From Mycolicibacterium peregrinum (GTDB lineage Bacteria > Actinomycetota > Actinomycetes > Mycobacteriales > Mycobacteriaceae), in contig NZ_LZSO01000043.1 of the NCBI RefSeq assembly GCF_001665785.1, positions 1-33,273 of the forward strand: 33,273 bases of DNA. The letters run 5' to 3'. The translations under genes and the position numbers were made by a program. The notes under the pieces were generated by a model that saw only the letters and a list, made by a program, of their open reading frames with translations, did not search any database and was not told the origin of the DNA. Position 1 is the stretch's first letter. The number at the start of each line of letters is the position of its first letter. Positions 1 through 7,445 of the stretch are shown here, piece after piece.

Positions 1-21
1 TGGAGGGGGAGGAGGCGGCTC

Positions 22-558
22 GTGGTGACACTGCTGTTGGTCGTGGTGCTGGTGCTCGCGGTGGCGGTGTTGGTGGGCTTCGTCGTGGGCTATAACAAGC
101 TGCGCGCGGCGGACGTGCGCGTCGCCGAGGCGCTCGGCGGCATCGATGTGGAGCTGACCCGCCGGGCGGCTCTGATTCCAGCGCTGGTTCAGACCGTCGC
201 GACGTTCGCCTCGCATGAGACGGCGGTTCTCGGCCGGGTCAGTGGTGCGCAGGCCGCGCTGGCCTCGGCGACCGGCGGCGCCTCGGTGGTTCAGCGCAGC
301 GCTGCCGAGCGTGATCTGGACAGCGCGCTGACCGGAGTGTTGGCACTGGGATCGTCCTACCCGCAACTCAATTCGTCGGCCAACTTCCTGAACCTCCAGG
401 AGAACCTGGCCGACACGGAGAACAAGCTGGCGTTCGCCCGGCAGTACTACAACGACGCGGTGGCCACCCTCAACCGGCTCGTCGGAACGATCCCGTGGGT
501 GTACCTCGCGCCGCTGGCCGGCGTCTCCGAGCGGGAGTACTACCGCCCGCCGCATTAG
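22..558 (+). CDS. LemA family membrane protein
   Basis: 178 residues. One N-terminal membrane segment (about residues 3-24) is followed by a helical domain. Visible LemA-family signatures are the YNKLRAADVRVAEAL stretch just after the membrane, the RRAALIPALVQTV segment (family pattern RR-x-LIP-x-LV), and near the C-terminus ENKLAFARQYYNDAV. The family forms a helical bundle anchored in the membrane with most of the protein outside; its biochemical role is not settled. The GTG at 22 is chosen because a purine-rich Shine-Dalgarno (GGAGGGGGAGGAGG, 2-15) lies about 7 nt upstream; the GTG at 25 is an alternative. It ends 33 bp before fmt, which appears to have its own promoter. Anything upstream is outside the window. 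The family call is firm; the role is unknown. Confidence 0.88.
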   Translation: MVTLLLVVVLVLAVAVLVGFVVGYNKLRAADVRVAEALGGIDVELTRRAALIPALVQTVATFASHETAVLGRVSGAQAALASATGGASVVQRSAAERDLDSALTGVLALGSSYPQLNSSANFLNLQENLADTENKLAFARQYYNDAVATLNRLVGTIPWVYLAPLAGVSEREYYRPPH

Positions 559-579
559 GGAAGCAGCACTCCGAATCCC

Positions 580-585
580 TAAACT
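580..585 (+). promoter_or_regulatory. Probable -10 of a leaderless fmt promoter
   Basis: TAAACT fits the mycobacterial TANNNT -10 consensus and lies 6 nt before the GTG of fmt. Transcription would therefore begin at or next to the start codon. No Shine-Dalgarno is present in the 33-bp gap. No clear -35 was seen. Confidence 0.55.
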
Positions 586-591
586 GGTCGG

Positions 592-1521
592 GTGCGTCTT
601 GTCTTTGCCGGAACCCCAGAGCCCGCCCTCCCGTCGTTGCAGCGGCTGATCGACTCGCCCCGCCACGATGTGGTCGCGGTGCTGACCCGGCCCGACGCCG
701 CCGCCGGGCGCCGCGGGAAACCCGCTCCGTCACCGGTCGCCAAGCTGGCGCTCGAGCACGACATTCCGGTCCTGCGACCGGCCAAGCCCAACTCCGACGA
801 GTTCGTCGCCGAGCTGACCGAGCTGGCGCCGGACTGCTGTGCGGTGGTCGCCTACGGTGCGCTGCTGAGCGAGCGCCTGCTCGCGGTGCCACAGCACGGC
901 TGGATCAACCTGCACTTTTCGTTGCTGCCGGCCTGGCGCGGGGCCGCTCCGGTGCAGGCCTCCCTGGCGGCGGGTGAAGAAGTGACCGGAGCGACGACGT
1001 TCATGATCGAACCGGCCCTCGATTCGGGTCCGGTCTACGGGGTGGTGACCGAGCGGGTCCGCGACACCGACACGGCGGGCGAACTGCTTGGGCGACTTGC
1101 TGATTCGGGTGCCGCATTGCTGGAGTCGACCCTGGACGGCATCGCCGACGGAGCACTGACCGCGGTGCCGCAGCCGGCCGACGGAGTCAGCCTGGCACCC
1201 AAGATCACCGTGGAGTCGGCCCGGGTGCGCTGGGACCTGCCGGCCCACGTCATCGACCGCCGGATCCGAGCCGTCACCCCGAATCCCGGTGCCTGGACGA
1301 TGATCGGGGACCTGCGGGTCAAGGTCGGGCCGGTCACGGTGGACCCGTCGGAAGATTCGTTGGATCCCGGTGAGATCCGCGTCGAACGCAACGCGGTGCT
1401 GGTCGGTACCAGCTCGCAACCCGTCCGGCTCGGGCAGATACAGCCGCCCGGAAAGAAGCTGATGAACGCGGCCGACTGGGCCCGCGGCGCGCGGCTCGAC
1501 GAATCGGTGCGCGCCTCATGA
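592..1521 (+). CDS. fmt: Methionyl-tRNA formyltransferase
   Basis: 309 residues, normal for the family. It transfers a formyl group from 10-formyl-tetrahydrofolate to the amino group of methionyl-initiator tRNA in the cytoplasm. The N-terminal Rossmann-type formyltransferase domain starts with MRLVFAGTPEPALPSL. The active-site block INLHFSLLPAWRGAAPVQ contains N106 and H108, and D144 lies in ALDSGPVY; these match the Asn-His-Asp triad of E. coli Fmt with the same spacing. The C-terminal tRNA-binding domain (about 205-305) includes the KLMNAADWARGARL segment. The GTG start is supported by the N-terminus and by a -10 hexamer 6 nt upstream. The stop overlaps the rsmB start as ATGA, suggesting translational coupling in a fmt-rsmB unit. 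Confidence 0.97.
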   Translation: MRLVFAGTPEPALPSLQRLIDSPRHDVVAVLTRPDAAAGRRGKPAPSPVAKLALEHDIPVLRPAKPNSDEFVAELTELAPDCCAVVAYGALLSERLLAVPQHGWINLHFSLLPAWRGAAPVQASLAAGEEVTGATTFMIEPALDSGPVYGVVTERVRDTDTAGELLGRLADSGAALLESTLDGIADGALTAVPQPADGVSLAPKITVESARVRWDLPAHVIDRRIRAVTPNPGAWTMIGDLRVKVGPVTVDPSEDSLDPGEIRVERNAVLVGTSSQPVRLGQIQPPGKKLMNAADWARGARLDESVRAS

Positions 1522-2921
1522 GCAACAGGCCGAACCGTCCCAACCGTCCGCCGCAACGCAACCGCCAACACCGGCGCACCCCGCTGGATCCCGCTCGTCG
1601 GGCCGCCTTCGATGTGCTGCGCGCGGTGTCGGAGCGTGATTCCTATGCCAACCTGGCCCTGCCTGCGCTGCTGCGGGAGCGCGGGATCGAGGGCCGCGAC
1701 GCGGCCTTCGCGACCGAGCTGACGTACGGTGCCTGCCGCACCCGGGGACTGCTCGACGCAGTCATCGAGGCGGCCGCCGGGCGTCCACCCGAGCGGATCG
1801 ATCCGGTGCTGCTCGACCTGTTGCGCCTGGGCACCTATCAACTGTTGCGCACGCGCGTCGAGCCCCACGCGGCGGTGTCCACCACCGTCGAACAGGCCGG
1901 CATCGAATTCGACACGGCCCGAGCTGGTTTCGTCAACGGTGTGCTCCGGACCATCTCGCGCAGTACCGAACAGGAATGGATGGAGCAGCTCGCGCCGCCG
2001 GCATCCACCGATCCGGTCGGACACGCCGCGTTCCTGCACGCCCACCCGCGCTGGATCGCCCAGGCCTTCACCGACGCGCTGGGCGCCAGGGCGGGGGAGC
2101 TCGACGCCCTGCTGACCAGTGACGACGAGCGCCCCGTGGTGCACCTGGCGGCACGGCCGACCGCACTGACTGCGGCCGAACTCGCGGAACAAGCCGACGG
2201 CACCGTGGGCCGGTACTCGCCGTATGCCGTCTATCTGCCGGGCGGTGATCCCGGACAGCTGGCGGCCGTGCGCGACGGTGCGGCCCAGGTGCAGGACGAA
2301 GGCAGCCAACTGGTGGCCCGCGCCCTGACCCTGGCCGAGCTCGACGGTCCGGACAACGGCCGCTGGCTGGATCTGTGTGCCGGCCCCGGCGGTAAGACCG
2401 CATTGCTGGCCGCGATCGGTGCGGCCTCGGGTGCCCGGGTCACCGCGGTCGAACCCGCGCCGCGCCGAGCCGACCTGGTCGAGGAGAACACCCGCGGGTT
2501 CGACGTCGACGTGTGCCGCGTGGACGGGCGGAAATCGGGTCTCGAGCCTGGATTCGATCGCGTCCTCGTCGACGCCCCCTGCACCGGGCTGGGTGCGCTG
2601 CGCCGACGCCCCGAGGCGCGGTGGCGACGCCAGCCCGGCGACGTCCCCGGACTGGCGAAACTGCAGCGTGAACTGCTGGCCGCGGCCATTGCCCTGACCC
2701 GCCCAGGCGGTGTCGTCCTCTACGCGACCTGTTCGCCGCACCTCGCCGAAACCGTCGGCGTGGTGGCCGACGCCGTGCGCCGCCATCCGGTGACCCAACT
2801 GGATACCCGGGAGTTGTTCGCCCCGGCCGACGACCTCGGAGACGGACCGCACGTCCAGCTGTGGCCGCATCGGCACGGGACCGATGCGATGTTCAGTGCA
2901 GCCCTGAAGGTTCACCGATGA
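1518..2921 (+). CDS. rsmB: 16S rRNA m5C967 methyltransferase RsmB/Fmu
   Basis: 467 residues. It methylates C967 of 16S rRNA using S-adenosylmethionine. An Arg/Pro/Gln-rich N-terminus (1-25) precedes a NusB-like RNA-binding domain (about 25-160). The C-terminal Rossmann methyltransferase domain has the SAM loop LDLCAGPGGKTALLA, the PC motif in VDAPCTGLGALRRRPEARW (C355) and the catalytic TC motif in YATCSPHLAETVG (C405). Two catalytic cysteines are typical of the RsmB/NSUN family. The ATG overlaps the fmt TGA by 4 bp, so expression is probably coupled. The stop codon lies inside the first copy of a 23-bp direct repeat that separates this gene from rpe. Confidence 0.96.
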   Translation: MSNRPNRPNRPPQRNRQHRRTPLDPARRAAFDVLRAVSERDSYANLALPALLRERGIEGRDAAFATELTYGACRTRGLLDAVIEAAAGRPPERIDPVLLDLLRLGTYQLLRTRVEPHAAVSTTVEQAGIEFDTARAGFVNGVLRTISRSTEQEWMEQLAPPASTDPVGHAAFLHAHPRWIAQAFTDALGARAGELDALLTSDDERPVVHLAARPTALTAAELAEQADGTVGRYSPYAVYLPGGDPGQLAAVRDGAAQVQDEGSQLVARALTLAELDGPDNGRWLDLCAGPGGKTALLAAIGAASGARVTAVEPAPRRADLVEENTRGFDVDVCRVDGRKSGLEPGFDRVLVDAPCTGLGALRRRPEARWRRQPGDVPGLAKLQRELLAAAIALTRPGGVVLYATCSPHLAETVGVVADAVRRHPVTQLDTRELFAPADDLGDGPHVQLWPHRHGTDAMFSAALKVHR

Positions 2922-2967
2922 GCGCTTGCGCGAAGAGCACGCCTGATGAGCGCTTGCGCGAAGAGCA
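2917..2967 (+). repeat. Two 23-bp direct repeats at the rsmB-rpe junction
   Basis: Two identical 23-bp copies occupy 2917-2939 and 2945-2967 (28-bp period), both containing GAGCGCTTGCGCGAAGAG. The first includes the rsmB stop codon; the second ends 18 bp before the rpe start. Each copy can form an imperfect hairpin with CTT/AAG at its core. I recall similar short sequences beside gene ends in other mycobacterial genomes, but could not check this here. Confidence 0.8.
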
Positions 2968-2972
2968 TGTTT

Positions 2973-2978
2973 TAGGCT
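2973..2978 (+). promoter_or_regulatory. Probable -10 of a leaderless rpe promoter
   Basis: TAGGCT (TANNNT) lies 7 nt before the rpe ATG, with no Shine-Dalgarno between. This implies that rpe is transcribed separately from fmt-rsmB, at least in part, and translated without a leader. Confidence 0.5.
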
Positions 2979-2985
2979 GACCGCC

Positions 2986-3663
2986 ATGGCAGAACCCCTG
3001 ATCGCCCCGTCCATCCTGTCCGCCGACTTCGCGCGGCTGGCCGATGAGGTCGCCGCGGTGGCCGGGGCGGACTGGTTGCATGTCGATGTCATGGACAACC
3101 ACTTCGTGCCCAACCTGACGCTGGGTATGCCCGTCGTGGAGTCCTTGCTCAAGGTGACCGACATCCCGATGGACTGCCACCTGATGATCGATCAGCCGGA
3201 GCGCTGGGCGCCGCCGTACGCCGAGGCGGGTGCTTACAACGTCACCTTCCACGCCGAGGCGACCGACAACCCGATCGGCGTGGCCCGCGATATCCGCGCC
3301 GCCGGCGCCAAGGCCGGCCTTTCGGTGAAGCCGGGCACCCCGCTGGAGCCTTATCTGGAGATCCTCAAGGAGTTCGACACCCTCCTGGTGATGTCCGTGG
3401 AGCCCGGGTTCGGTGGGCAGAAGTTCATCCCGGAGGTGCTCTCCAAGGTGAGCACGGTGCGCCGCCTCGTCGACTCCGGTGAGCTGACCATCGTCGTGGA
3501 GATCGACGGCGGCATCAACGCCGACACCATCGAGCAGGCAGCCGAGGCCGGGGTGGACTGCTTCGTTGCCGGCTCCGCGGTGTACAGCGCGGCCGATCCG
3601 GCCGCCGCAGTGAAATCCCTGCGCCGGCAGGCCGCGAGCGCCTCGAGACACCTGGCCCTATGA
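2986..3663 (+). CDS. rpe: Ribulose-phosphate 3-epimerase
   Basis: 225 residues. It interconverts D-ribulose 5-phosphate and D-xylulose 5-phosphate in the pentose phosphate pathway. This is a single TIM barrel with the family motifs APSILSADFARL (S9), HVDVMDNHF (H32, D34, M36), CHLMI (H65), SVEPGFGGQKF and EIDGGIN (D174). H32, D34, H65 and D174 correspond to the metal ligands and acid/base pair of the family. The product is also a precursor for the riboflavin genes around it, since ribulose 5-phosphate is the substrate of RibB. The ATG follows a TAGGCT hexamer by 7 nt, and the stop overlaps ribD as ATGA. Confidence 0.97.
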   Translation: MAEPLIAPSILSADFARLADEVAAVAGADWLHVDVMDNHFVPNLTLGMPVVESLLKVTDIPMDCHLMIDQPERWAPPYAEAGAYNVTFHAEATDNPIGVARDIRAAGAKAGLSVKPGTPLEPYLEILKEFDTLLVMSVEPGFGGQKFIPEVLSKVSTVRRLVDSGELTIVVEIDGGINADTIEQAAEAGVDCFVAGSAVYSAADPAAAVKSLRRQAASASRHLAL

Positions 3664-4661
3664 CGCCCGAGTCCGTGATGCGGCTGGCCATCGAGCAAGC
3701 CGAACAGGTCAAGGGCTCGACCTATCCCAATCCGCCCGTCGGCGCGGTGGTCCTGGACCGCGACGGGCAGATCGCCGGGGTCGGGGGAACGCAGCCGGCC
3801 GGCGGCCCGCACGCCGAGGTGGTGGCACTGCAGGCGGCCGGCGACCGGGCCAAGGGCGGCACCGCCGTCGTCACCCTGGAGCCGTGCAACCACCACGGCA
3901 GGACCCCGCCGTGTGTGGATGCGCTTCTGGCATCGGGAGTTTCGAACGTCACCTATGCGGTGTCCGACCCCAATCCCGCCGCTGCGGGGGGAGCGCGACG
4001 CCTCGCCGATGCCGGCGTCGCTGTCAGCACCGGACTCCTGGCCGACGAGGTCGAGAAGGGGCCGTTGCGTGAGTGGCTGCACAAGCAGCGCACCGGATTA
4101 CCCCATGTCACATGGAAATTCGCGACCAGCGTGGACGGTCGTAGCGCCGCCGCGGACGGTTCCAGCCAATGGATCACCAGTGAGGCCGCCCGCGCGGACG
4201 TTCATCGCAAGCGGGCCGCAGCGGATGCCATCGTGGTCGGCACCGGGACAGTGTTCGTCGACGATCCGACCCTGACCGCGCGTCGGGCCGACGGCACGCT
4301 CACCGATCACCAGCCGCTGCGGGTGGTGGTGGGGATGCGGGAGGTGTCGTTGGATGCCAAGGTGCTCAACGACGATTCGCACACGATGCTGATCCGTACG
4401 CATGATGCGCACGAGGTGATGCGGTCGCTCGGCGACCGGACCGACGTACTGCTGGAGGGCGGGCCGACCCTGGCCGGGGCCTTCCTGCGCGCCGGCGTGG
4501 TCAACCGGATCCTCGCCTATGTCGCACCGATCTTGCTGGGCGGGCCGATCACCGCGGTCGATGACATCGGGGTGCCCAGCATCCTGCACGCTCAGCGGTG
4601 GCGATTCGACGGCATCAACGCCATCGGTCCGGATGTGCGCCTGAGCCTCGTGCCGAACTGA
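3660..4661 (+). CDS. ribD: Bifunctional riboflavin deaminase/reductase RibD (RibG)
   Basis: 333 residues. It carries out the second and third steps of riboflavin synthesis: deamination of the pyrimidine intermediate, then NADPH-dependent reduction of its ribosyl side chain. The N-terminal zinc deaminase domain (1-145) shows HAE (H51, E53) and EPCNHHGRTPPC (C76, C85), the zinc ligands and catalytic glutamate. The C-terminal reductase domain (about 150-330) starts at WKFATSVDGRSAA and contains the VVGTGTVFVDDPTLTAR and LLEGGPTLAGAFL motifs of the DHFR-like RibD reductase. It overlaps rpe by 4 bp (ATGA). The remaining rib genes lie 2.8 kb away beyond the lprG-p55 pair, as in other mycobacteria. 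Confidence 0.95.
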   Translation: MTPESVMRLAIEQAEQVKGSTYPNPPVGAVVLDRDGQIAGVGGTQPAGGPHAEVVALQAAGDRAKGGTAVVTLEPCNHHGRTPPCVDALLASGVSNVTYAVSDPNPAAAGGARRLADAGVAVSTGLLADEVEKGPLREWLHKQRTGLPHVTWKFATSVDGRSAAADGSSQWITSEAARADVHRKRAAADAIVVGTGTVFVDDPTLTARRADGTLTDHQPLRVVVGMREVSLDAKVLNDDSHTMLIRTHDAHEVMRSLGDRTDVLLEGGPTLAGAFLRAGVVNRILAYVAPILLGGPITAVDDIGVPSILHAQRWRFDGINAIGPDVRLSLVPN

Positions 4662-4685
4662 CGGAAAGCGCAGTAATTAGCCAGC

Positions 4686-4704
4686 CTCAGTTAGGGTGAC
4701 CTAA
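4686..4704. promoter_or_regulatory. IdeR/DtxR-type iron box (candidate)
   Basis: The 19-bp site contains the inverted repeat TTAGG-GTGA-CCTAA (4691-4704). Against the mycobacterial IdeR consensus TTAGGTTAGGCTAACCTAA I count 14 of 19 matches, with the right half nearly perfect and the left half weaker. It ends 2 bp upstream of a TACGGT -10 hexamer, the usual position for iron-dependent repression. The match is read by eye; binding is inferred. Confidence 0.55.
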
Positions 4705-4706
4705 GT

Positions 4707-4712
4707 TACGGT
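4707..4712 (+). promoter_or_regulatory. Probable -10 element beside the iron box
   Basis: TACGGT fits TANNNT and lies 6 nt before an ATG at 4719. A second candidate -10 (TACACT, 4746-4751) lies further downstream. Either would transcribe the small ORFs between ribD and p55. Confidence 0.4.
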
Positions 4713-4718
4713 CCTGAA

Positions 4719-4880
4719 ATGACGAGCAATGTCGGCCATGATCGGTACACTCGTACCAGAGCGCGTTCGCTGCCGAATGTGCACCAGGTGTACACGAGCA
4801 AAGGATGCACATATGACTGCCCTGCAGGATTGGCTCCCCAGCACATCATGGACTCCCCGCACGCTCCGGGCGCTGGTTAG
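4719..4880 (+). CDS. Possible leaderless small ORF, 53 residues
   Basis: This ORF begins 6 nt after the TACGGT hexamer, so it would sit at the very 5' end of a leaderless transcript controlled by the iron box. The peptide starts MTSNVGHDRYTRTRARS and has two cysteines in SKGCTYDCPAGL. It has no membrane segment and no family I recognise. It overlaps the next small ORF in another frame. Many codons end in A or T, which is poor for this genome. It may be a regulatory upstream ORF rather than a functional protein, or not translated at all. Confidence 0.22.
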   Translation: MTSNVGHDRYTRTRARSLPNVHQVYTSKGCTYDCPAGLAPQHIMDSPHAPGAG

Positions 4881-4968
4881 TGCCCCGCTACGCCTCGTGT
4901 TGCCCAGCCGGCCGGAGGAGGCCGACCGGGCACCACGTTTGCTGCGTCCCGGGGTGGAGCGCTGCTGA
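4813..4968 (+). CDS. Small ORF, 51 residues, unknown function
   Basis: The ATG follows a good Shine-Dalgarno (AAGGA, 4801-4805, 7-nt spacing). The peptide begins MTALQDWLPSTSWTPRTLR, has a short hydrophobic/basic stretch (ALVSAPLRLVL, about 20-30) and a charged C-terminus ending in Cys. About three quarters of its codons end in G or C, better than the overlapping upstream ORF but below long genes here. An in-frame ATG at 4729 would give 79 residues but lacks a comparable ribosome site. It lies 109 bp downstream of the iron box and ends 5 bp from the convergent p55 stop, filling the gap. No family recognised; translation is plausible, function unknown. Confidence 0.42.
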   Translation: MTALQDWLPSTSWTPRTLRALVSAPLRLVLPSRPEEADRAPRLLRPGVERC

Positions 4969-4973
4969 GCCGA

Positions 4974-6656
4974 TCAGCTGGATCGGTGGCGCCCCGGCGG
5001 CTGGTCGGTGCGCTGAATCTCCTGGTCGGCGGACTGGACCGGCAGGGCCTCCGTCGGCAGGAACAACTGACCGGTTGACGTGTCATCGTTCGCACCGGTG
5101 TCGCCGCTCTCGGGAGGTCCCGCCAACTCGTCGACGTGGACGTTGCGCGCGGCGATCAGCAGGCCGAGCACCGCACCCACCACACAGACGATCGCGGTGA
5201 TCCCGAAAATGTCGCCGTACATCGACACATACGCCTGGCGCGCCTGCAGACCCTTGGCGATGAATCGCTCCTGCATCGACATCTGGGTGGCGTTCGCCGC
5301 AGCCGCCAGACTGGCCAGGTGCTGATTGAAGCGGAACAGACCCCAGGCGGACAGTGCCGCCATGCCGATCAGCATGCCGATCATCCGGGCCACCACGACG
5401 AATGCCGAGGCGATGCCGTGCTGCGCGGCGGGTACCACCCGTAGCGTGGCCGACGTCAGCGGGGCGATCACCAACCCGAGGCCCAGGCCCACGATCGCCA
5501 GATCGGTGTCGAGCACGGGCAACCGGAACAGGACCAGGTCGTGGGTCTTGTCGAGCACGTCGACCGACCAGTGGGTGATCAGATAGAAGCCGCCGGCCGC
5601 GATCATCAAGCCGACGAAGCTGACGATGCGATCCCCGACCCGGGTGGCGATCCAGCCACCGATCAGCGCGCCGATCGGCAGGGCGATCAGGAATCGCAGC
5701 AGCAGAAAGGCCGCGTCGTACTTGTCCTTGCCGAGCACGCCCTGACCGAACAGTTCGACGTTGACCAGCGTGACCATCAAGGCGGCGCCGGTGCACAAGG
5801 AGGCGGCGAGTGCGGCCAGGAACGGCCGGAACTTCACCCCGGCGGGTTCGATCAGTCGGGTGCGGGCCATCTTCTCCCACACAAAGAACGCAACAGCCGC
5901 CACCAACGCACCGATCAGTAGCGGTGGGCCCCACTCAGGCAGCACATGCTTGCCGTCCGGCTCCGGGTTGTACAGACCCACGACAGCCAGGCCCAACGCA
6001 ATGGCCAGCAGGAGGCCGCCGACGACATCAACCTTTTCGCGGTGCTCGCTCGGCTCCTTGCCCGGCAGGCTGAAGTGGATCATCGCCATGGCGATGACGG
6101 CCAGCGGCACGTTGATCCAGAACACGGCCTCCCACTGATGGAACAGCGCCACGGCGCCGATGCCGTACAGCGGGCCCAAGACGCTGCCGAATTCCTGTGC
6201 GGCACCGACGCCGCCCAGGACAGCAGCGCGGCTGCGCGCCGCCCACAGATCAGCAGCCAGCGCCAGGGTCACGGGTAGCAGGGCACCGCTGGCGATGCCC
6301 TGGATGACCCGACCCGCAATCAGCATGTTCAGGCTGCCCAGATCGCCGGACAGTGCGGTGATCACCGAACCGACCGCGAAACCGGCCAGACCGACCTGGA
6401 TCAGCATCTTGCGTCCGAACCGGTCCGAGGCCCGGCCCAGCAGCGGCATGGCCGCGATATAGCCCAGCAGATAGCCGGTGATGATCGGCGTGACCTGCTG
6501 GATCTTGTTTATCGCGATCCCGACATCGGACATGATGTCGGTCATGATGGTGACCACGACATAGGTGTCGAGGGCACCGAGCAGCACAGCGAGGCTGCCC
6601 GCGCTGATTGCGATGTGGCGGCTGCGACCGGCGCTCACCGCCTGCGCGGCCCGCAT
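4974..6656 (-). CDS. p55: MFS efflux protein P55 (Rv1410c-like), lipid/drug exporter
   Basis: 560 residues of major facilitator (DHA2-like, 14-segment) type in the inner membrane. It has the motif-A loop GRASDRFGRK (74-83) between segments 2 and 3, an acidic residue in the first segment (GALDTYVVV) and the motif-C-like GAAQEFGSVLGP. After the last membrane segment a hydrophilic tail of roughly 60 residues is rich in Asp, Ser and Gln. Its ATG overlaps the lprG stop by 1 base, so the two are a coupled operon. In M. tuberculosis and M. smegmatis the LprG-P55 pair exports triacylglycerides and affects lipoarabinomannan display, cell-wall permeability and multidrug tolerance; the same role is inferred from gene order. 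Confidence 0.94.
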   Translation of the reverse strand: MRAAQAVSAGRSRHIAISAGSLAVLLGALDTYVVVTIMTDIMSDVGIAINKIQQVTPIITGYLLGYIAAMPLLGRASDRFGRKMLIQVGLAGFAVGSVITALSGDLGSLNMLIAGRVIQGIASGALLPVTLALAADLWAARSRAAVLGGVGAAQEFGSVLGPLYGIGAVALFHQWEAVFWINVPLAVIAMAMIHFSLPGKEPSEHREKVDVVGGLLLAIALGLAVVGLYNPEPDGKHVLPEWGPPLLIGALVAAVAFFVWEKMARTRLIEPAGVKFRPFLAALAASLCTGAALMVTLVNVELFGQGVLGKDKYDAAFLLLRFLIALPIGALIGGWIATRVGDRIVSFVGLMIAAGGFYLITHWSVDVLDKTHDLVLFRLPVLDTDLAIVGLGLGLVIAPLTSATLRVVPAAQHGIASAFVVVARMIGMLIGMAALSAWGLFRFNQHLASLAAAANATQMSMQERFIAKGLQARQAYVSMYGDIFGITAIVCVVGAVLGLLIAARNVHVDELAGPPESGDTGANDDTSTGQLFLPTEALPVQSADQEIQRTDQPPGRHRSS

Positions 6657-7372
6657 CAGGACGCGGGCTTGGCGACGGTGACCTGCTTGCCCCAGTCAGT
6701 CAGGGTCATGGTGACGCTGTTTCCGGGGGTGGGCTCGAGCTTGGCCTGCAGCAGGGTGTGGTTCCCGTCCTCGGTGATCCAGGCGGTGCCGGGGACCGGG
6801 CCGGTGGCCTTGAGCTGGGGGGCGATCTTGTTGACCGCATCGGCGCTGACGTTGCCGGTCACTCGGACGCCCTCGGTGCCGTTGATCGACTCGCGGCCGT
6901 CGGCCTTGGCGTCGCTGAAGTTCGCCAGCACGTTGGCCAATCCGGTGTCGGGGTTCAAGATGGCCGAGATGTCGTAGATCTTTTCGGCTGCCCCGTAATT
7001 GGACAGCGGGTCGCCCGGAGTCAGCGCGGCATACAGGTCGCCACCGTAAACGACGAACTTTGCGTCAGCCAGTTTCTGACCCATGAAGATGAGATCGGCG
7101 GTGCCCTGTGCGGCCACCTCGGGGGCATTGGTCAGGTCACCGTCGAGCTTCTCGATCGGCAGGCCCTCGATCGTGCCCTGCACGGTCAGCAGCAGGTGAA
7201 CGCTCTGCTGAGCCTTGGTGCTCGCCGCGGACTCCTGCAGGAGCTGGGCCGCGTCGGGCAGCGGGGCGCTCGACTTCTCCGAGGAGGATGACGAGCAACC
7301 CGCGACCAGCGCGGTCGCGGCGAAGAGGATTGCGAGTAAGGACTGGACTGCGAAGCGTGGGCGCGTCTGCAT
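6656..7372 (-). CDS. lprG: Lipoprotein LprG (lipid carrier)
   Basis: 238 residues, close to the 236 of the M. tuberculosis protein. The signal peptide ends in the lipobox LVAGC with C26 as the lipidated cysteine, followed by a Ser-rich linker. The mature LprG/LppX-fold domain binds acylated lipids in a hydrophobic pocket and passes them outward with P55. The ATG at 7372 is the only sensible start: it directly precedes the signal sequence, and the longer in-frame ORF reaching 7813 merely runs antisense through ribE. A TACGAT hexamer lies 6 nt upstream, so the mRNA is probably leaderless. The stop overlaps the p55 start. Confidence 0.95.
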   Translation of the reverse strand: MQTRPRFAVQSLLAILFAATALVAGCSSSSSEKSSAPLPDAAQLLQESAASTKAQQSVHLLLTVQGTIEGLPIEKLDGDLTNAPEVAAQGTADLIFMGQKLADAKFVVYGGDLYAALTPGDPLSNYGAAEKIYDISAILNPDTGLANVLANFSDAKADGRESINGTEGVRVTGNVSADAVNKIAPQLKATGPVPGTAWITEDGNHTLLQAKLEPTPGNSVTMTLTDWGKQVTVAKPAS

Positions 7373-7378
7373 TACTGC

Positions 7379-7384
7379 ATCGTA
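7379..7384 (-). promoter_or_regulatory. Probable -10 of a leaderless lprG-p55 promoter
   Basis: Read on the - strand this is TACGAT, followed by 6 nt and the lprG ATG at 7372. There is no Shine-Dalgarno. It lies in the 73-bp gap shared with the divergent ribE promoter. Confidence 0.5.
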
Positions 7385-7432
7385 GAGGCTCCCGGCGGTC
7401 GGGCGTTTTCTCCAACTCCGGGTTGAGGCGAA

Positions 7433-7438
7433 TACTCT
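7433..7438 (+). promoter_or_regulatory. Probable -10 of a leaderless ribE promoter
   Basis: TACTCT (TANNNT) is followed by 7 nt and the GTG of ribE. The gap is too short for an FMN riboswitch downstream of this promoter, and no RFN-type conserved boxes were seen. Confidence 0.55.
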
Positions 7439-7445
7439 GGTCGGC

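Noticed and set aside
1035..3164. 709-residue - strand open frame
   Set aside because: It runs antisense through fmt, rsmB and rpe, which are unambiguous; its composition (Arg, Gly, Gln, His-rich) is that of a high-GC shadow frame.
5083..5934. 283-residue - strand open frame overlapping p55
   Set aside because: Out of frame with p55 on the same strand, Arg-rich, no recognisable fold.
7373..7445. FMN riboswitch before ribE
   Set aside because: The gap is 73 bp, the -10 hexamer is 7 nt from the start codon and no conserved RFN boxes were seen.
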